Positions 1 through 5,861 of a stretch of 5,861 nt of DNA are shown one piece after another (position 1 is the stretch's first letter; each line of letters starts with the position of its first letter). The position numbers were made by a program, and so were the translations under genes. The stretch comes from Porticoccaceae bacterium (GTDB taxonomy: Bacteria > Pseudomonadota > Gammaproteobacteria > Pseudomonadales > Porticoccaceae), in assembly GCA_002692165.1 (NCBI GenBank), contig NZJL01000063.1:4306-10166 (forward strand). Reading direction: 5' to 3'. A model generated the notes under the pieces. That model worked only from the letters and a program-made list of their open reading frames with translations, had not been told where the DNA came from and ran no database searches.

Positions 1-44
1 GCCATAGGTGGAACTCCGCTAGCAAATAACTCCGGATTTTGCAT
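1..44 (-). CDS. Possible 5' end of an unidentified gene leaving the window
   Basis: From an ATG at 44-42 the minus strand is open to the window edge and reads MQNPELFASGVPPMA. An in-frame TAG lies two codons upstream, so the start cannot be earlier. A second in-frame ATG at 5-3 has the better ribosome binding site: GGAG, then 8 bases, then ATG. The ATG at 44 has only an AGG two bases away. Fifteen codons are too few to assign a family. The plus strand is also open over bases 1-48 (stop at 49-51), so this could instead be the tail of a convergent gene. Low confidence either way. Confidence 0.25.
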   Translation of the reverse strand, partial: MQNPELFASGVPPM

Positions 45-319
45 GACCTAAGCACAGAGATCGAAAGAAGTCACTATATAGATATCTTGATGGGACATTT
101 TATAGACAGTCGCCTGATCTCTGAGCCGCGTGAAAAGCCCATAAGGACAGCTTTGGACACTTGGATTCATCAAATCGTCAATCTGATGCATGTATAATCC
201 TACCCTGTCTCGCCCTAGCCATAACCAGATCCTTTTTGATGAGCAAACAAGATAAACTAACCATCAACTGCGATTCTAATAGAATAACCAGAAAACATGA
301 CCATTGGCCTATAATAAAA
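45..319. other. Intergenic region downstream of the beta-oxidation operon
   Basis: I see no convincing gene in this AT-rich stretch; the short open frames have no good ribosome binding site or recognisable product. It contains a 13-bp dyad ATTCTA-A-TAGAAT at 273-285. A small hairpin, GGCC-AAT-GGTC on the minus strand (309-299), lies ten bases after the stop of the dehydrogenase gene and is followed by ATGTTTT. Its stem is only four base pairs with one G-T pair, so it is at best a weak terminator. There is also a 9-base direct repeat, ATAACCAGA, at 221-229 and 284-292, which is within chance expectation. Confidence 0.5.
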
Positions 320-2467
320 TCAGATAAATTCCTTACCCGAATTGACTTTCTTTTGGACTATGTCTGGACAGGCAAAACGGTCGCCATATTTAGCTGCTAG
401 CTCCCCAGAGCGCGTGATGAAGGCTTCCAAACCATATGTATTAACAAATTGCAAGAAGCCGCCGGTGTGAACTGGCGCTCCTATTCCCATAATAGAGCCA
501 ATGTTTCCGTCATCCACACTATTTAAAACCCCTGTCTCATAGCACTTCAGCGTCTCAATGACTTGACGAAACATTAACCGATCTTTAATATCGTCATCTA
601 GAATTTCGGCATTTTTATCATAGTAAAGTTCAAACAGTCCTGGCCAGATGTTTTTGGTTCCATCCTCGTTGTAATCATAATAGCCCCCACCGTGATGTCT
701 GCCGCCTCGGCCATTGTCTATAATTAAATCTTTTACCACCCTTCGCTGAATATCTCCACTACCCCACTTATCTGCAAAGCCCATTGCATCCCAGGTATCG
801 GAGACCTTTCGACTAAGCTCCAGACTCACCTCATCCTGAACCTGCAAGGGTCCAACCGGCATTCCAATAGCTTTGCCCAAGTTTTCGATCTTGATAGGGT
901 GGATACCTTCGACTAACAAGCGGGCGCCTTCGTCACAGTAAGTTGAAAAAGTACGAGATGTAAAGAAACCCAAAGAATCGTTGACAACTATAGGTGTTTT
1001 GCCAATCTGCTGAGTAAAATCAAATGCCTTGGCCAATGCCTCATCGCTAGTTTCTTCGCCAATAATAATTTCAACCAAAGGCATCTTTTCCACAGGCGAG
1101 AAAAAATGAATCCCGATAAACCTTTCCGGTTTTGCACTCGCCTCAGATAAAGCTGTGATAGGTAGCGTGGATGTGTTCGAGCCCCAGAATCCGTCTTCTG
1201 AAACAAATTTCTCATGAGCCCTCACTATTTCATTTTTCAGTTCAATATTTTCGAAAACCGCCTCTATGATCAAATCGCATCCATCTAGGTCAGTGTCATC
1301 AGCAGTAGGGGTTATCAGTTGAAGGATTTCTGCGGACTTCTCCTCAGTCAAACGATTGGAACTCACTTGCTTTTTCAGCAGGCGCTCACTGTATGCTTTT
1401 CCTTTCTGGGCAAGATCTGCAGTCATATCCTTGAGCACCACAGATATCCCGGCTTTAGCTGATACATAAGCTATGCCCTGACCCATCATCCCGGCGCCAA
1501 TGATGCCTAACTTAGCCGTAATGTTCTTCGGGATGCCTTTGGGCCGGCTTGCACCAGACTTTATCTTGTTTAATTGGAAGAAAAAGGTATTGATCATATT
1601 TTTAGCCACAGAGCCAGTCACTACGCTGACAAAAGCACGGCTTTCTATATTGAGCGCAACATCAAAACTCAGAGTGCTAGCCTGGAAGGAGATATCCATT
1701 GCTGCTTTCATACTGGGGATGAGATCTCGGGTCTTCTGATGCAAAATTGTCGGAGCCATCACTGCGTATTGAATATTTTTGGGGGCATTTATAGGACCGC
1801 CCGGCACCTTAAAACCTTTTCGATCCCAAGGCTGGGTTTTAGCGTTGTAATCTGTCTTATTATCTCGAATCCATTTTTTGGCCACAGGCACTAGCTCATC
1901 TATGTCATCAACCAACTGGTCTATCAATTCACTGGCCAATGCTTTTCGAGAAGTCATTTGCTTGCTCTGGAGAATAATATCCATTGCTGGCTGCACGCCA
2001 ATCAAATTGGTTAATCGAACCACCCCACCGCCAGCCGGAAATAGCCCAAGGTTGCACTCTGGAAACCCTATCTTCACAGATGGATCGTCGAACGCTACTC
2101 GGTGGTTGCAAGCCAAACAGAGTTCATATCCACCTCCCAATGCTGATCCATTGATGGCCGCTACAACAGGCACCGGAAGCAACTCCATACGCCGCATGTC
2201 TGCTTTAATATCCAAAAGGTTTTGATAAATAACTTCCGCTTTATCGGCGTTGGCAAGAATTAGATCGTTCAAATCGGCCCCGGCAAAAAACACCTTCTTA
2301 GCCGATGCTAGGATGACCCCATTCAAATCTTTTTCACCCTCTAAATGGTTAATAGTCTCATGCATTGCAACCTTATATTCATCGTTATGGGCGTTCACAG
2401 GCCCAGTCATATCCATGGTAATCGTTACTATCCCGTCTTCATCTTTATGATAGCCAAATACACTCAT
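320..2467 (-). CDS. fadJ: Bifunctional enoyl-CoA hydratase / 3-hydroxyacyl-CoA dehydrogenase, FadJ type (715 aa)
   Basis: Multifunctional beta-oxidation enzyme of the cytoplasm: it hydrates trans-2-enoyl-CoA and oxidises the L-3-hydroxyacyl-CoA with NAD+. An N-terminal crotonase domain (about 10-200) has FFAGADL (60-66), GSALGGGYE with Glu115, and GFPE with Glu137. The 22-residue gap between the two catalytic glutamates equals that of E. coli FadJ as I recall it. A linker leads to the NAD-binding domain (about 318-495) with GIIGAGMMGQG at 321-331. The dehydrogenase dyad is His454 and Glu466, with Ser433 also kept. C-terminal dehydrogenase domains cover about 497-595 and 630-710. The usual active-site Asn is Ser504. 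The length is normal for the family. Start: ATG at 2467 behind GAGGA with a 6-base gap. It follows the thiolase gene by 48 bases and is surely co-transcribed. The symbol reflects the family; true orthology to E. coli fadJ is not shown. Confidence 0.95.
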   Translation of the reverse strand: MSVFGYHKDEDGIVTITMDMTGPVNAHNDEYKVAMHETINHLEGEKDLNGVILASAKKVFFAGADLNDLILANADKAEVIYQNLLDIKADMRRMELLPVPVVAAINGSALGGGYELCLACNHRVAFDDPSVKIGFPECNLGLFPAGGGVVRLTNLIGVQPAMDIILQSKQMTSRKALASELIDQLVDDIDELVPVAKKWIRDNKTDYNAKTQPWDRKGFKVPGGPINAPKNIQYAVMAPTILHQKTRDLIPSMKAAMDISFQASTLSFDVALNIESRAFVSVVTGSVAKNMINTFFFQLNKIKSGASRPKGIPKNITAKLGIIGAGMMGQGIAYVSAKAGISVVLKDMTADLAQKGKAYSERLLKKQVSSNRLTEEKSAEILQLITPTADDTDLDGCDLIIEAVFENIELKNEIVRAHEKFVSEDGFWGSNTSTLPITALSEASAKPERFIGIHFFSPVEKMPLVEIIIGEETSDEALAKAFDFTQQIGKTPIVVNDSLGFFTSRTFSTYCDEGARLLVEGIHPIKIENLGKAIGMPVGPLQVQDEVSLELSRKVSDTWDAMGFADKWGSGDIQRRVVKDLIIDNGRGGRHHGGGYYDYNEDGTKNIWPGLFELYYDKNAEILDDDIKDRLMFRQVIETLKCYETGVLNSVDDGNIGSIMGIGAPVHTGGFLQFVNTYGLEAFITRSGELAAKYGDRFACPDIVQKKVNSGKEFI

Positions 2468-2515
2468 TATTTGTCCTCAAAAACGATTTCATTACTATTT
2501 AGAAGCGACATTTTA

Positions 2516-3724
2516 TCAACTGCGCTCAATAATGCAGGAGATACCCATGCCGCCACCCACGCATAAAGACAGCATACCTCGCTTTAAGTCTCTTCGTTCA
2601 AGCTCGTCTAACATAGTGCTCAAAAGCATTGCACCTGTGGCCCCCAATGGGTGCCCCATTGCTATGGCACCACCATTGACATTGGTTATAGCAGGGTCTA
2701 TGTCCAGATCGCGCATGTAGCGCATGGCGACAGAGGCAAACGCTTCATTTATCTCCCATAAGTCGATGTCACTCGCAGCAAGACCCGCGGTCCTCAGGCA
2801 TTTTTTTGCGGAGGGCCCTGGTGCCGCCAACATAATTATAGGGTCTCTGGCTAGAATTGATCCGGCCACAATTCTAGCTCGGGGGGTTAGCCCGAGGTCT
2901 CTCCCTGCTTTCTCATTGCCAATTAACACAGCACTGGCCCCATCCACTATGCCGGATGAATTCCCTGCAGTGTGAACATGATCAATGCGATCAAGGGTAT
3001 TATACTTTTTCACCACAATATCGTCGTAACCCATGCTTCCCATCTGTTCGAAAGAGGCACGTAAATTTCTTAGGCCCTCCATTGTAGTTTCAGGCTTGAT
3101 AAAATCATCCCGCTCCAAAATGGTAAGCCCATTAACATCTTTCACTGGAACCACCGAGCGATCAAAATAACCCCTGTCTCTCGCCTGGCTGGCTCGGCGC
3201 TGTGACTCGAGTGCGAAGGCATCGACATCTTCCCTCGAATAACCATCCAGTGTTGCAATTGTATCCGCTCCTATACCCTGAGGGACAACACTAGTGTCAA
3301 TTGAAAAAGCAGCATCTTGGAACCATGCGCCCCCATCGCTGCCCATCGGAACTCGAGACATACATTCGACTCCTCCAGCTACGACCATATTTTCCCAGCC
3401 AGAAGCTACCTTTTGCGCGCCAGTATTGACAGCCTCGAGTCCGGAAGCACAAAACCTATTCAACTGAACACCTGCGACAGACTCATCCCAACCCGCATTT
3501 TGAACTATCATTTTCGCCACATCACTTCCCTGCTCGCCGATGGGAGTGACACATCCCATTATCACATCATCCACATAAGAGGTATCTAATTCATTCCTCT
3601 CTTGCAAAGCATTTAACAAGCCGGCACCGAGATCTATCGGTTTGACTTCGTGCAAAGATCCATCTCTTTTTCCCTTGCTTCTGGGTGTGCGAATCGCGTC
3701 ATATATGTAGGCAGTGTTGTTCAT
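2516..3724 (-). CDS. Acetyl-CoA C-acyltransferase (thiolase, FadA/FadI type, 402 aa)
   Basis: Thiolase that cleaves 3-ketoacyl-CoA with CoA to acetyl-CoA and a shortened acyl-CoA; the reverse condensation is possible in this family. The nucleophile is Cys92 in NRFCASGLEAV, and the second site holds His358 in GGAIAMGHPLGATG and Cys388 in LCVGGGMG. NEAFA at 326-330 is the conserved thiolase loop. Residues 1-260 form the N-terminal thiolase half and about 275-401 the C-terminal half. At 402 residues it is full length. It has no signal peptide, so it is cytoplasmic. The ATG at 3724 sits 5 bases after GAGG. It is the first gene of a two-gene operon with the FadJ-type enzyme, which argues for a role in beta-oxidation over acetoacetyl-CoA synthesis. 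The pair resembles the extra fadAB-like pairs of Pseudomonas (from memory). Substrate chain length cannot be read from sequence. Confidence 0.95.
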   Translation of the reverse strand: MNNTAYIYDAIRTPRSKGKRDGSLHEVKPIDLGAGLLNALQERNELDTSYVDDVIMGCVTPIGEQGSDVAKMIVQNAGWDESVAGVQLNRFCASGLEAVNTGAQKVASGWENMVVAGGVECMSRVPMGSDGGAWFQDAAFSIDTSVVPQGIGADTIATLDGYSREDVDAFALESQRRASQARDRGYFDRSVVPVKDVNGLTILERDDFIKPETTMEGLRNLRASFEQMGSMGYDDIVVKKYNTLDRIDHVHTAGNSSGIVDGASAVLIGNEKAGRDLGLTPRARIVAGSILARDPIIMLAAPGPSAKKCLRTAGLAASDIDLWEINEAFASVAMRYMRDLDIDPAITNVNGGAIAMGHPLGATGAMLLSTMLDELERRDLKRGMLSLCVGGGMGISCIIERS

Positions 3725-3762
3725 TGTTACCTCGCTAATGCCAAATTTCTTTTGTGTTAAAC

Positions 3763-3777
3763 CGCGTATTCTACGCG
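3763..3777. promoter_or_regulatory. Candidate operator: CGCGTA-GAA-TACGCG dyad over the thiolase -10 box
   Basis: A perfect inverted repeat with 6-bp arms and a 3-base centre covers the proposed -10 hexamer (3768-3773) of the thiolase operon. A protein bound here would block RNA polymerase, so a repressor site is the natural reading. It does not look like a FadR site or the PsrA type (GAAAC-type arms) known to me. A dyad of this size occurs by chance several times in 6 kb, so its value rests on its position. Confidence 0.4.
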
Positions 3778-3795
3778 AAGCATTTTCGGTCTCAA
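3768..3795 (-). promoter_or_regulatory. Sigma70-like promoter of the thiolase-fadJ operon
   Basis: On the minus strand TTGAGA (3795-3790) and TAGAAT (3773-3768) are separated by 16 bases; each matches the consensus hexamer at 5 of 6 positions. Transcription would begin near 3761, giving a leader of about 37 bases before the ATG at 3724, which includes the GAGG ribosome binding site. An AT-rich segment with two AAATTT boxes four bases apart (3799-3814) lies just upstream of the -35 and could act as an UP-like element. Confidence 0.5.
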
Positions 3796-3935
3796 TAGAA
3801 ATTTCACAAAATTTTGCAGCGCTATGGAGCTAAAAGATGGGCCAAAATATCCTATCATCAATGGCCGAGTTTGATTAGAGAGATAATCTCAAGACGCTTG
3901 CTAAGCTGGGATATTATGCTCTTGTTATCGTTTAA

Positions 3936-5657
3936 CTATTGAGACATAGACACCAAGACGGCAGTGCCATAGACCATTATTTCGATAGCCCCAATATCTA
4001 TCATTGATGTACTGAACTGCGTTGATACGATAGCATTTGCCCCCTTCAGAAAGGCATCAATCCTCATCCGATCAATTGCTTGGGCTCGAGCCTCCGCGAG
4101 CTCAGCAGTAAAAGCTACGAGCTCAGCCCCCGGCATCGTTGCACCCTCTTTGGCCAATTCTGGAGGAAGGTTCTTCGAGCGAACTGTGCTACCCTGAGCA
4201 ACACCTATCGTTTTGAGTGTTGTTCGATCTGCAAATTTAGCGTCCGTAATATAAGGCATGTTTAAAGCCCGTGACCGCTCCTCCTCGTTTAGACCATCTT
4301 GCAGCCCCGCCTCATGCCTGCGCTCCTTATATGCCTCTTCTTTTTCCTTTTCTTCTCTAGCTCGTGCCTCCTCCTCAAGCTGTATTGATTGTTCGCGGGC
4401 CAGCAGATCTTCCACACTCTCTAGCACATACCATTCACCGTCCGAAAAATGCCCCTCAACTGTCTTGTCTTGGATTAGCCTAAAAACCTCTTCCTTGGTT
4501 AGACCTTTATCAAACATGTACTCGCCGATTTTCATTTTTCGGCGCGCTTCCTCTCTCCGTAAGGCTTCTTTCCTTGCTTCTTCTGCTCGCTGTCGCTGCT
4601 CTGCTAGCGCAGCATTCGCCGCCGCCTCATTCTTTCTCTCTTCATGTTCCTCATCACTGTCAATGACGTACCATTCGCCACCAATAAACTGACCATCGAT
4701 CTGTTTGGTAGTAATCATCTTGTAGGCATCATCTAGGGTGATGCCTTTTTCAAACACATATTGATCTAACTTGGTCTTCCATCGCTCTTCTTCTTCAGCG
4801 TCTTCACCTAACAACTGATCATCAAACTGCTTCGCAATTAACTTTGGAGTTGTAGCAGTTTTTTCAGGTTTAGTGACGGGATCGCTTATAGGAGGATCAA
4901 ATTTTGTGTTTGCAATGCTTTCCTGAAGCCTTGCAAGATCTCTGGCTTCCTCTAAGATACTCGCCGCCAAGCTGCTCGCCTCCTCAGCTTCAGGCAGGAT
5001 GTCCTCTTTTGCTTGTGGCCCTAGAGCTAGCTCCCGAGCTTCTGCCAAAATTGATTCAGCTATCCCGGAGTCCTTAATAGATAACTTGCCCGTTGCCAAA
5101 GGATTTTTTTCTCCTGAAGCGACAGTAGTTTTAGACGCGGGCGCGGACTTAGCTGCCCCATCCGGACCTAACGCCAATTCTCTGGCCTCAGCCAAAATTG
5201 ACTCGGCCATTCCTGAATCCTTTAGCGACAACTTTCTCTGGCCAGCGGGTTTCGTGGCCGCGATTCCTTTCTCGGATTTGGCTGCAGCTTTTCCTTCCTT
5301 CTTAGATCTATCGCCAGAAGTTGTCTTTTTCGTTGCTGCCTTAGTCCCAGTTTTACTCGTCTTACGCGCCTTAGTTTGGGCTGTTTTGGCCATTGTCTGT
5401 GCCATTGCTATCTGCTTGAGCGCCTCTTCTTTCTCTCGAGTCATCCTCGCATCTGTTTTCGGATCAGATTCACCTTCAGCGTCAATGATTTCGGCACCCT
5501 CATCAAGCAACTTTCTATCATCTGATATATACCAATCACCGCCAACGAAGTTACCAGAAATCTCCTTCCTTGAGATCGCTTGAAAGACTTCCTCTTTAGT
5601 CATGCCCTTTGCAGACATATACTCGTCGAGCTTAATTTTTTCGGACATATCGGCCAT
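3936..5657 (-). CDS. Multi-repeat protein with C-terminal YbjQ (DUF74) domain, function unknown (573 aa)
   Basis: Function is not known. In order: module A1 (9-47); a helical segment; a Lys/Ala/Thr-rich basic linker (about 91-138) like histone H1 tails; helical motif B1 (142-164), B2 (191-213) and a decayed B3 (about 228-245); a variable acidic linker; module A2 (296-334); a charged coiled coil; module A3 (376-414); a Glu/Arg-rich coiled coil (about 415-465); and a YbjQ/DUF74 domain (about 467-571), seen in the run of helix (EARAQAIDRMRIDAF), GANAIVS and strand (MVYGTAVLV). YbjQ proteins are usually about 105 residues and stand alone as small oligomers, so this fusion is unusual. Module A vaguely recalls the excisionase/MerR-like helix-turn-helix followed by a G-G-x-W hairpin; this is not established. 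No signal peptide or membrane segment, so cytoplasmic. A start six bases earlier (TTG at 5663) is possible; the ATG at 5657 fits the GAGGG site better. Residues are counted from that ATG. Confidence 0.85.
   Translation of the reverse strand: MADMSEKIKLDEYMSAKGMTKEEVFQAISRKEISGNFVGGDWYISDDRKLLDEGAEIIDAEGESDPKTDARMTREKEEALKQIAMAQTMAKTAQTKARKTSKTGTKAATKKTTSGDRSKKEGKAAAKSEKGIAATKPAGQRKLSLKDSGMAESILAEARELALGPDGAAKSAPASKTTVASGEKNPLATGKLSIKDSGIAESILAEARELALGPQAKEDILPEAEEASSLAASILEEARDLARLQESIANTKFDPPISDPVTKPEKTATTPKLIAKQFDDQLLGEDAEEEERWKTKLDQYVFEKGITLDDAYKMITTKQIDGQFIGGEWYVIDSDEEHEERKNEAAANAALAEQRQRAEEARKEALRREEARRKMKIGEYMFDKGLTKEEVFRLIQDKTVEGHFSDGEWYVLESVEDLLAREQSIQLEEEARAREEKEKEEAYKERRHEAGLQDGLNEEERSRALNMPYITDAKFADRTTLKTIGVAQGSTVRSKNLPPELAKEGATMPGAELVAFTAELAEARAQAIDRMRIDAFLKGANAIVSTQFSTSMIDIGAIEIMVYGTAVLVSMSQ
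3945..4259 (-). other. YbjQ/DUF74 domain within the repeat protein
   Basis: Residues 467-571 begin MPYITDAKF, include TIGVAQG, then a long helix, GANAIVSTQF and the closing strand VYGTAVLV. This order matches E. coli YbjQ (beta strand with GVVTG, helix of EARxxA type, GADAVVG, then VSGTAV). The family has been structurally described as a ring-like oligomer, but its biochemical role is unclear. Confidence 0.8.
4416..4532 (-). repeat. Protein module A, copy 3 (39 residues)
   Basis: Residues 376-414, starting KIGEYMFDKGLT and ending DGEWYVLES. It shares the twelve positions invariant in all three copies: K1, Y5, K9, G10, T12, I20, K23, G27, F29, G32, W34 and Y35. It lies 80 residues after copy 2, with a charged helical spacer between. 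Confidence 0.9.
4656..4772 (-). repeat. Protein module A, copy 2 (39 residues)
   Basis: Residues 296-334, starting KLDQYVFEKGIT and ending GGEWYVIDS. It aligns to copies 1 and 3 without gaps. A Glu/Arg/Ala-rich helix of about 40 residues follows and leads into copy 3. Confidence 0.9.
4923..4976 (-). repeat. Helical motif B, decayed copy 3
   Basis: Around residues 228-245 the run SLAASILEEARDLARL matches the core of motif B (xxAESILAEARELALG) at about ten positions. The leading KLS-KDSG half is missing. It is best read as a diverged third copy. Confidence 0.6.
5019..5087 (-). repeat. Helical motif B, copy 2 (23 residues)
   Basis: Residues 191-213, KLSIKDSGIAESILAEAR followed by ELALG. It is identical to copy 1 at 21 of 23 residues. 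The sequence predicts an amphipathic helix after a short KDSG cap. Confidence 0.9.
5166..5234 (-). repeat. Helical motif B, copy 1 (23 residues)
   Basis: Residues 142-164, KLSLKDSGMAESILAEAR followed by ELALG. Codon for codon, only 5 of the 23 codons are identical to those of copy 2, so the peptide and not the DNA has been conserved. Confidence 0.9.
5517..5633 (-). repeat. Protein module A, copy 1 (39 residues)
   Basis: Residues 9-47, starting KLDEYMSAKGMT and ending GGDWYISDD. It lies at the extreme N terminus and is separated from copy 2 by the basic linker and the B motifs (about 250 residues). Confidence 0.9.
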
Positions 5658-5666
5658 ACGCAAAAA

Positions 5667-5671
5667 CCCTC
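5667..5671 (-). promoter_or_regulatory. Ribosome binding site deciding the start of the repeat/YbjQ gene
   Basis: GAGGG on the minus strand lies 9 bases before the ATG at 5657. It is only 3 bases before the TTG at 5663 and 18 before the ATG at 5648. The spacing supports the start at 5657. Confidence 0.6.
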
Positions 5672-5739
5672 GAAATCACTCTACTAAAAATTACAAGCCT
5701 TTTGTTACCGGCAAAGAACATCATGTTAACGCAATTATT

Positions 5740-5754
5740 ACTGGTCCCACCAGT
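5740..5754. promoter_or_regulatory. FadR-like operator dyad upstream of the repeat/YbjQ gene
   Basis: ACTGGT-CCC-ACCAGT is a perfect dyad with 6-bp arms. On the minus strand its core, CTGGTGGGACCAG, fits the pattern CTGGTnnGACCAG that I recall for E. coli FadR sites such as the one at fadB. It differs from the fuller consensus (TGGTCnGACCA) at one base. It sits 83 bases upstream of the ATG at 5657. A weak -10-like TGTAAT (5695-5690) lies between them without a good -35, so the promoter itself is uncertain. A second, smaller dyad, AACAT-C-ATGTT, is at 5717-5727. The rest of 5658-5861 shows no gene. Confidence 0.4.
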
Positions 5755-5861
5755 TAGAAATTTACCGAATCGTGAATTGTGTCTCGGCACTCAAAATAAG
5801 AGAATAGTCACTGAGTTATGCTGCCGCTTTTTAACGCAAGTGCACCTTATCAGTGAGTCAA

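Noticed and set aside
186..203. Perfect TATAAT on the plus strand (193-198) as a promoter
   Set aside because: No -35-like hexamer lies 16-18 bases upstream, and no plus-strand gene follows before the oppositely oriented fadJ.
299..309. GGCC-AAT-GGTC hairpin after the fadJ stop as an intrinsic terminator
   Set aside because: The stem has only four pairs including a G-T, and the following T-run is short and displaced.
3757..3858. 33-codon minus-strand open frame (MIGYFGPSFSSIALQ...) in the gap before the thiolase gene
   Set aside because: There is no ribosome binding site before its ATG, it overlaps the proposed thiolase promoter, and the product is not recognisable.
3880..3890. Small dyad GAGAT-A-ATCTC downstream of the repeat/YbjQ gene
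   Set aside because: Five-base arms with a one-base centre occur several times by chance in a window of this size, and it is not placed at a promoter.
4258..4692. Long plus-strand open frame opposite the repeat/YbjQ gene, rich in Ser, Arg and Ala
   Set aside because: It is the antisense of Glu/Arg/Ala-rich coiled-coil codons; low complexity explains the lack of stops, and the minus frame has clear domain structure.
4999..5583. 194-codon plus-strand open frame opposite the N-terminal half of the repeat protein
   Set aside because: It mirrors the Lys/Ala-rich linker and B motifs; there is no plausible ribosome binding site or family, whereas the minus strand carries aligned repeats.
5808..5856. 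Inverted repeat TCACTGA ... TCAGTGA near the right edge
   Set aside because: Seven-base arms with a 35-base loop are within chance expectation, and there is no associated gene in the window.

Overview
The window holds three complete protein genes, all on the minus strand, plus two intergenic regions with candidate regulatory sites. Gene density, Shine-Dalgarno sites, the mid-range base composition and the type of beta-oxidation genes suggest a gammaproteobacterium, possibly a marine one. That placement is an inference from family resemblance; no marker gene is present.

In transcription order, from right to left: (1) 5861-5658 is an upstream region with a perfect 15-bp dyad, ACTGGTCCCACCAGT, that resembles a FadR operator. 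(2) 5657-3936 encodes an unusual 573-residue cytoplasmic protein. It has three copies of a 39-residue module ending in a G-[DE]-W-Y motif, two near-identical copies plus one decayed copy of a short helical motif, a histone-H1-like Lys/Ala linker, charged coiled-coil stretches, and a C-terminal YbjQ (DUF74) domain. (3) 3935-3725 is a promoter region with a good sigma70-like promoter for the thiolase gene. A perfect CGCGTA-GAA-TACGCG dyad overlaps its -10 box. (4) 3724-2516 encodes a thiolase. (5) 2467-320 encodes a bifunctional enoyl-CoA hydratase / 3-hydroxyacyl-CoA dehydrogenase (FadJ type). (6) 319-1 is mostly non-coding, and a possible minus-strand gene may start at base 44 and run off the left edge.

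The thiolase and FadJ-type genes are 48 bases apart, have no terminator between them and each have a good ribosome binding site, so they form a thiolase-first operon. Together they cover hydration, oxidation and thiolysis of acyl-CoA beta-oxidation; the acyl-CoA dehydrogenase is not in the window. The repeat/YbjQ protein is the least ordinary element. Its upstream FadR-like site and its position just before the operon suggest, but do not show, a link to fatty-acid metabolism.
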